Source of the DNA: Catenovulum sediminis
GTDB taxonomy: Bacteria > Pseudomonadota > Gammaproteobacteria > Enterobacterales > Alteromonadaceae
Length of the DNA: 64,000 bases
Reading direction: 5' to 3' (one strand)
Assembly: GCF_040270295.1 (NCBI RefSeq)
Contig: NZ_JBELOE010000152.1
The position numbers and the translations under genes are program-made. The notes beneath the pieces were generated by a model, which was given only the letters and a program-made list of their open reading frames with translations, did not search any database and was not told the origin of the DNA. Each line of letters begins with the position of its first letter. Position 1 is the stretch's first letter. This document shows positions 62,400-64,000 of the stretch, in pieces.

Positions 62400-63108
62400 A
62401 CTGCAACATACTAATAGCCGCTAAGCCAGCTGTTTCGGTGCGCAGTACCCTAGGACCCATTAAAATATCAGTGAAATTAGCCTGCCGCGCTTTTTCAATT
62501 TCTTCATCTGACAACCCGCCTTCTGGGCCAATTAATAACTGCACTTGTTGTGTCTTTTTATCTAATCCGCCAATGCCAAACTTGGCTTGTGGATGCAGAT
62601 TCAAGCGTACACCTGAAAATGAGGTGTTGAGTAATTCTTCTAATTGAATAACGGGGTTAACTTTAGGTACAAAAGCACGGCCACATTGCTCACAGGCGGA
62701 TTGCACGATCTTTTGCCATTGCTCGGTTTTTTTCTGCATGCGCTCTGCGTTTAACTTAACCCCACAACGTTCACTAATCAGCGGGCTAATTTCATGCACC
62801 CCTAATTCAACAGCTTTTTGCAGGGTAAAGTCCATTTTATCACCGCGCGAAATCACCTGAGCTAAATGAATCTTTAACTGTGATTCGTTATTTACTGAAT
62901 TTTTTTCTTTGATCTTAACTCTAACGCTTTTACGTTCAACTTGAATGATTTCGCATTCATAGTCAAAACCATTACCATTAAATAGCACAATTGGATGACC
63001 ATTTTGTAAACGTAGTACACGTCCAACATGGTTGGCGGCATCTGAACTTAACTCTAGTTCTGAGTTAACAATGAGTTCTTCGGGCTGAAAAATTCGGGTT
63101 AAACGCAT
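62377..63108 (-). CDS. rsmE: 16S rRNA (uracil-1498-N3)-methyltransferase
   Basis: 243 residues, SPOUT fold. RLTRIFQPEE and HVGRVLRLQNGHPIVLFNG form the PUA-like domain; QKAVELGVHEISPL and LLIGPEGGLSDEEIEKA plus GPRVLRTETAGLAAIS are the knot and SAM-binding motifs of RsmE. It methylates U1498 in 16S rRNA. It follows the oxygenase gene by 8 bp on the same strand. Confidence 0.96.
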   Translation of the reverse strand: MRLTRIFQPEELIVNSELELSSDAANHVGRVLRLQNGHPIVLFNGNGFDYECEIIQVERKSVRVKIKEKNSVNNESQLKIHLAQVISRGDKMDFTLQKAVELGVHEISPLISERCGVKLNAERMQKKTEQWQKIVQSACEQCGRAFVPKVNPVIQLEELLNTSFSGVRLNLHPQAKFGIGGLDKKTQQVQLLIGPEGGLSDEEIEKARQANFTDILMGPRVLRTETAGLAAISMLQCILGDLG

Positions 63109-63116
63109 GATACAAA

Positions 63117-63773
63117 TTACCTTGGTGGATCAATATGATTACTGATACTGGCGTTGAGTCTAAACCAGCCAGCGATACTGTAGCGGCTTTTGGTCGCGGG
63201 TAAAACCTCATGCGGAAATTCTTCACTTAAAAAAATGACCAAAGTACCGGCACTAGGAATAACCCGAGTTAACTCGATGTGCGGGTGCTGAGGATCATAA
63301 ATAACGAGCTCGCCACCGTCTTCTGCTTGCCAGTTTGGGTTGAGGTAATAAACCGTTGATAAAATACGATTGGCTTGGCCTTTAAACGCATCTACATGGG
63401 TTTTATAGAATGCCCCCGGTTGATATTGCGCAAAGTGAGATTCATAGCTAAATAAACCTAAATATAATTGACGATTAAGGCTTAACCTTAATTCGTCCAT
63501 TTGGTTTAGCCATGCAGTTTCGGCTGCTGAATTGTGCTGAATCCATTTTATTTTGTCGCGACGCACAAAATGATTGATATTTTCATCCTGTTCACGACCG
63601 ATAGCTGCTTGTTTTAATTGGCTTTCTTCTAACTGCAGCACATGCGCAATGAGCTGGTTTTCCAGCTCATGGTTAAAAGCGTGCTCAATAATCGCAAAGC
63701 CTTTGTTTTGTAAGGCTTGCGATATGGCTAGAAAGTTTAGATTATCAGAATCTGGTAGCGCTGATTCAAACAT
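63117..63773 (-). CDS. 2OG-Fe(II) oxygenase superfamily protein
   Basis: 218 residues from ATG 63773; a GTG at 63800 would add nine residues. Iron ligands are His126 and Asp128 in KTHVDAF and His188 in FPHEVLP. The 2-oxoglutarate-binding Arg is in SRYSIAGWFR. EDGGELVIYDP fits the prolyl-4-hydroxylase-like subgroup. Substrate unknown. It is probably co-transcribed with rsmE. Confidence 0.85.
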   Translation of the reverse strand: MFESALPDSDNLNFLAISQALQNKGFAIIEHAFNHELENQLIAHVLQLEESQLKQAAIGREQDENINHFVRRDKIKWIQHNSAAETAWLNQMDELRLSLNRQLYLGLFSYESHFAQYQPGAFYKTHVDAFKGQANRILSTVYYLNPNWQAEDGGELVIYDPQHPHIELTRVIPSAGTLVIFLSEEFPHEVLPATKSRYSIAGWFRLNASISNHIDPPR

Positions 63774-63866
63774 GCGTGAACTCAAATAAATAGATGACAC
63801 GCTATTTTATATCAAGATTCCAGATTGCCAAGATAAATACAGGTTAATTAGATACCACCACAGGGC

Positions 63867-63888
63867 AAAATCATACTCGAATGATTTT
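63867..63888. terminator. AT-rich hairpin after an edge-truncated gene
   Basis: AAAATCAT (63867-63874) and ATGATTTT (63881-63888), 6-nt loop, between the oxygenase and the partial gene at the right edge. Weak. Confidence 0.35.
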
Positions 63889-64000
63889 TAACCAAATATA
63901 AGCTGCTGCCTGATATCGTCTGACCATGCAGCTTGTTTGAGCTTACCCTTTACACTATCTTTTATCGAGCTTAGACGGGCTAAATTCATAGCAAAACGTC
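63888..64000 (-). CDS. C-terminal end of an unidentified gene
   Basis: A minus-strand frame open from the right edge to TAA at 63888-63890 gives 36 residues ending AAWSDDIRQQLIFG. A hairpin follows the stop, and an internal ATG has no RBS, so this is more likely the end of a longer gene than a small gene. I cannot name it. Confidence 0.4.
   Translation of the reverse strand, partial: RFAMNLARLSSIKDSVKGKLKQAAWSDDIRQQLIFG

Noticed and set aside
1..64000. tRNA, rRNA, CRISPR arrays, insertion sequences, integrases, prophage or toxin-antitoxin genes
   Set aside because: Looked for by motif, repeats and protein content; none seen. Not a substitute for tRNAscan or Rfam searches.

Overview
This window is chromosomal DNA of a marine-type gammaproteobacterium of the Alteromonadales, probably Alteromonadaceae, perhaps near Catenovulum. 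That assignment is inferred from the modest GC content, the gene order (tatABCD - diguanylate cyclase - hemB; a division cluster followed by lpxC, dciA, an M23 peptidase, secA and mutT) and Gram-negative LPS genes. I found no rRNA, tRNA, CRISPR array, transposase, integrase or prophage gene. Nearly all the DNA is coding.

Layout. (1) 1-6135: an edge-truncated DUF2959 lipoprotein, an outer-membrane-like protein, then tatA-tatB-tatC-tatD, a membrane diguanylate cyclase and hemB. (2) 6340-15907: a large lipoprotein, a small c-type cytochrome, a GAF/GGDEF/EAL protein, Rep helicase on the other strand, and a periplasmic binding protein translationally coupled to a sensor histidine kinase. (3) 15910-22430, all minus strand: an acetolactate-synthase-like ThDP enzyme, a TonB-dependent receptor, two overlapping citrate-synthase-fold genes and an SGNH hydrolase. 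I do not recognise this set as a described pathway, and it is the best candidate here for a new system. (4) 22538-36633: LPS core assembly, with two Kdo-transferase paralogues, two family-9 glycosyltransferases, one GT4, two GT2, Kdo kinase and the full ADP-heptose set gmhA, hldE and gmhB. A minus-strand block inside it (26185-29196) encodes a polysialyltransferase/GT52-like protein, a DxD glycosyltransferase and a pyruvyltransferase-like protein. (5) 36634-37087: a 454-bp regulatory stretch with three inverted repeats and a likely MraZ operator. (6) 37088-53498: the dcw cluster mraZ-rsmH-ftsL-ftsI-murE-murF-mraY-ftsW-murG-murC-ddl-ftsQ-ftsA-ftsZ-lpxC, in which murD is absent from its usual place between mraY and ftsW. 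(7) 53495-58045: dciA (convergent), M23 peptidase, secA, mutT. (8) 58110-64000: MASE2-GGDEF cyclase, a TIGR03546/TIGR03545/DUF4197 trio, rsmE, a 2OG-Fe(II) oxygenase and the end of an unidentified gene.

How the parts work together. Regions 4 to 7 cover envelope biogenesis almost completely: ADP-heptose and Kdo core assembly, lipid A commitment (lpxC), peptidoglycan precursors, the divisome, a LytM-type factor, and Sec and Tat export. Signalling is prominent, with three GGDEF proteins and one histidine kinase. Family assignments come from reading motifs in the translated proteins; no database search was run. Start codons were moved from the longest open frame wherever a better ribosome-binding site, signal peptide or overlap argued for it.
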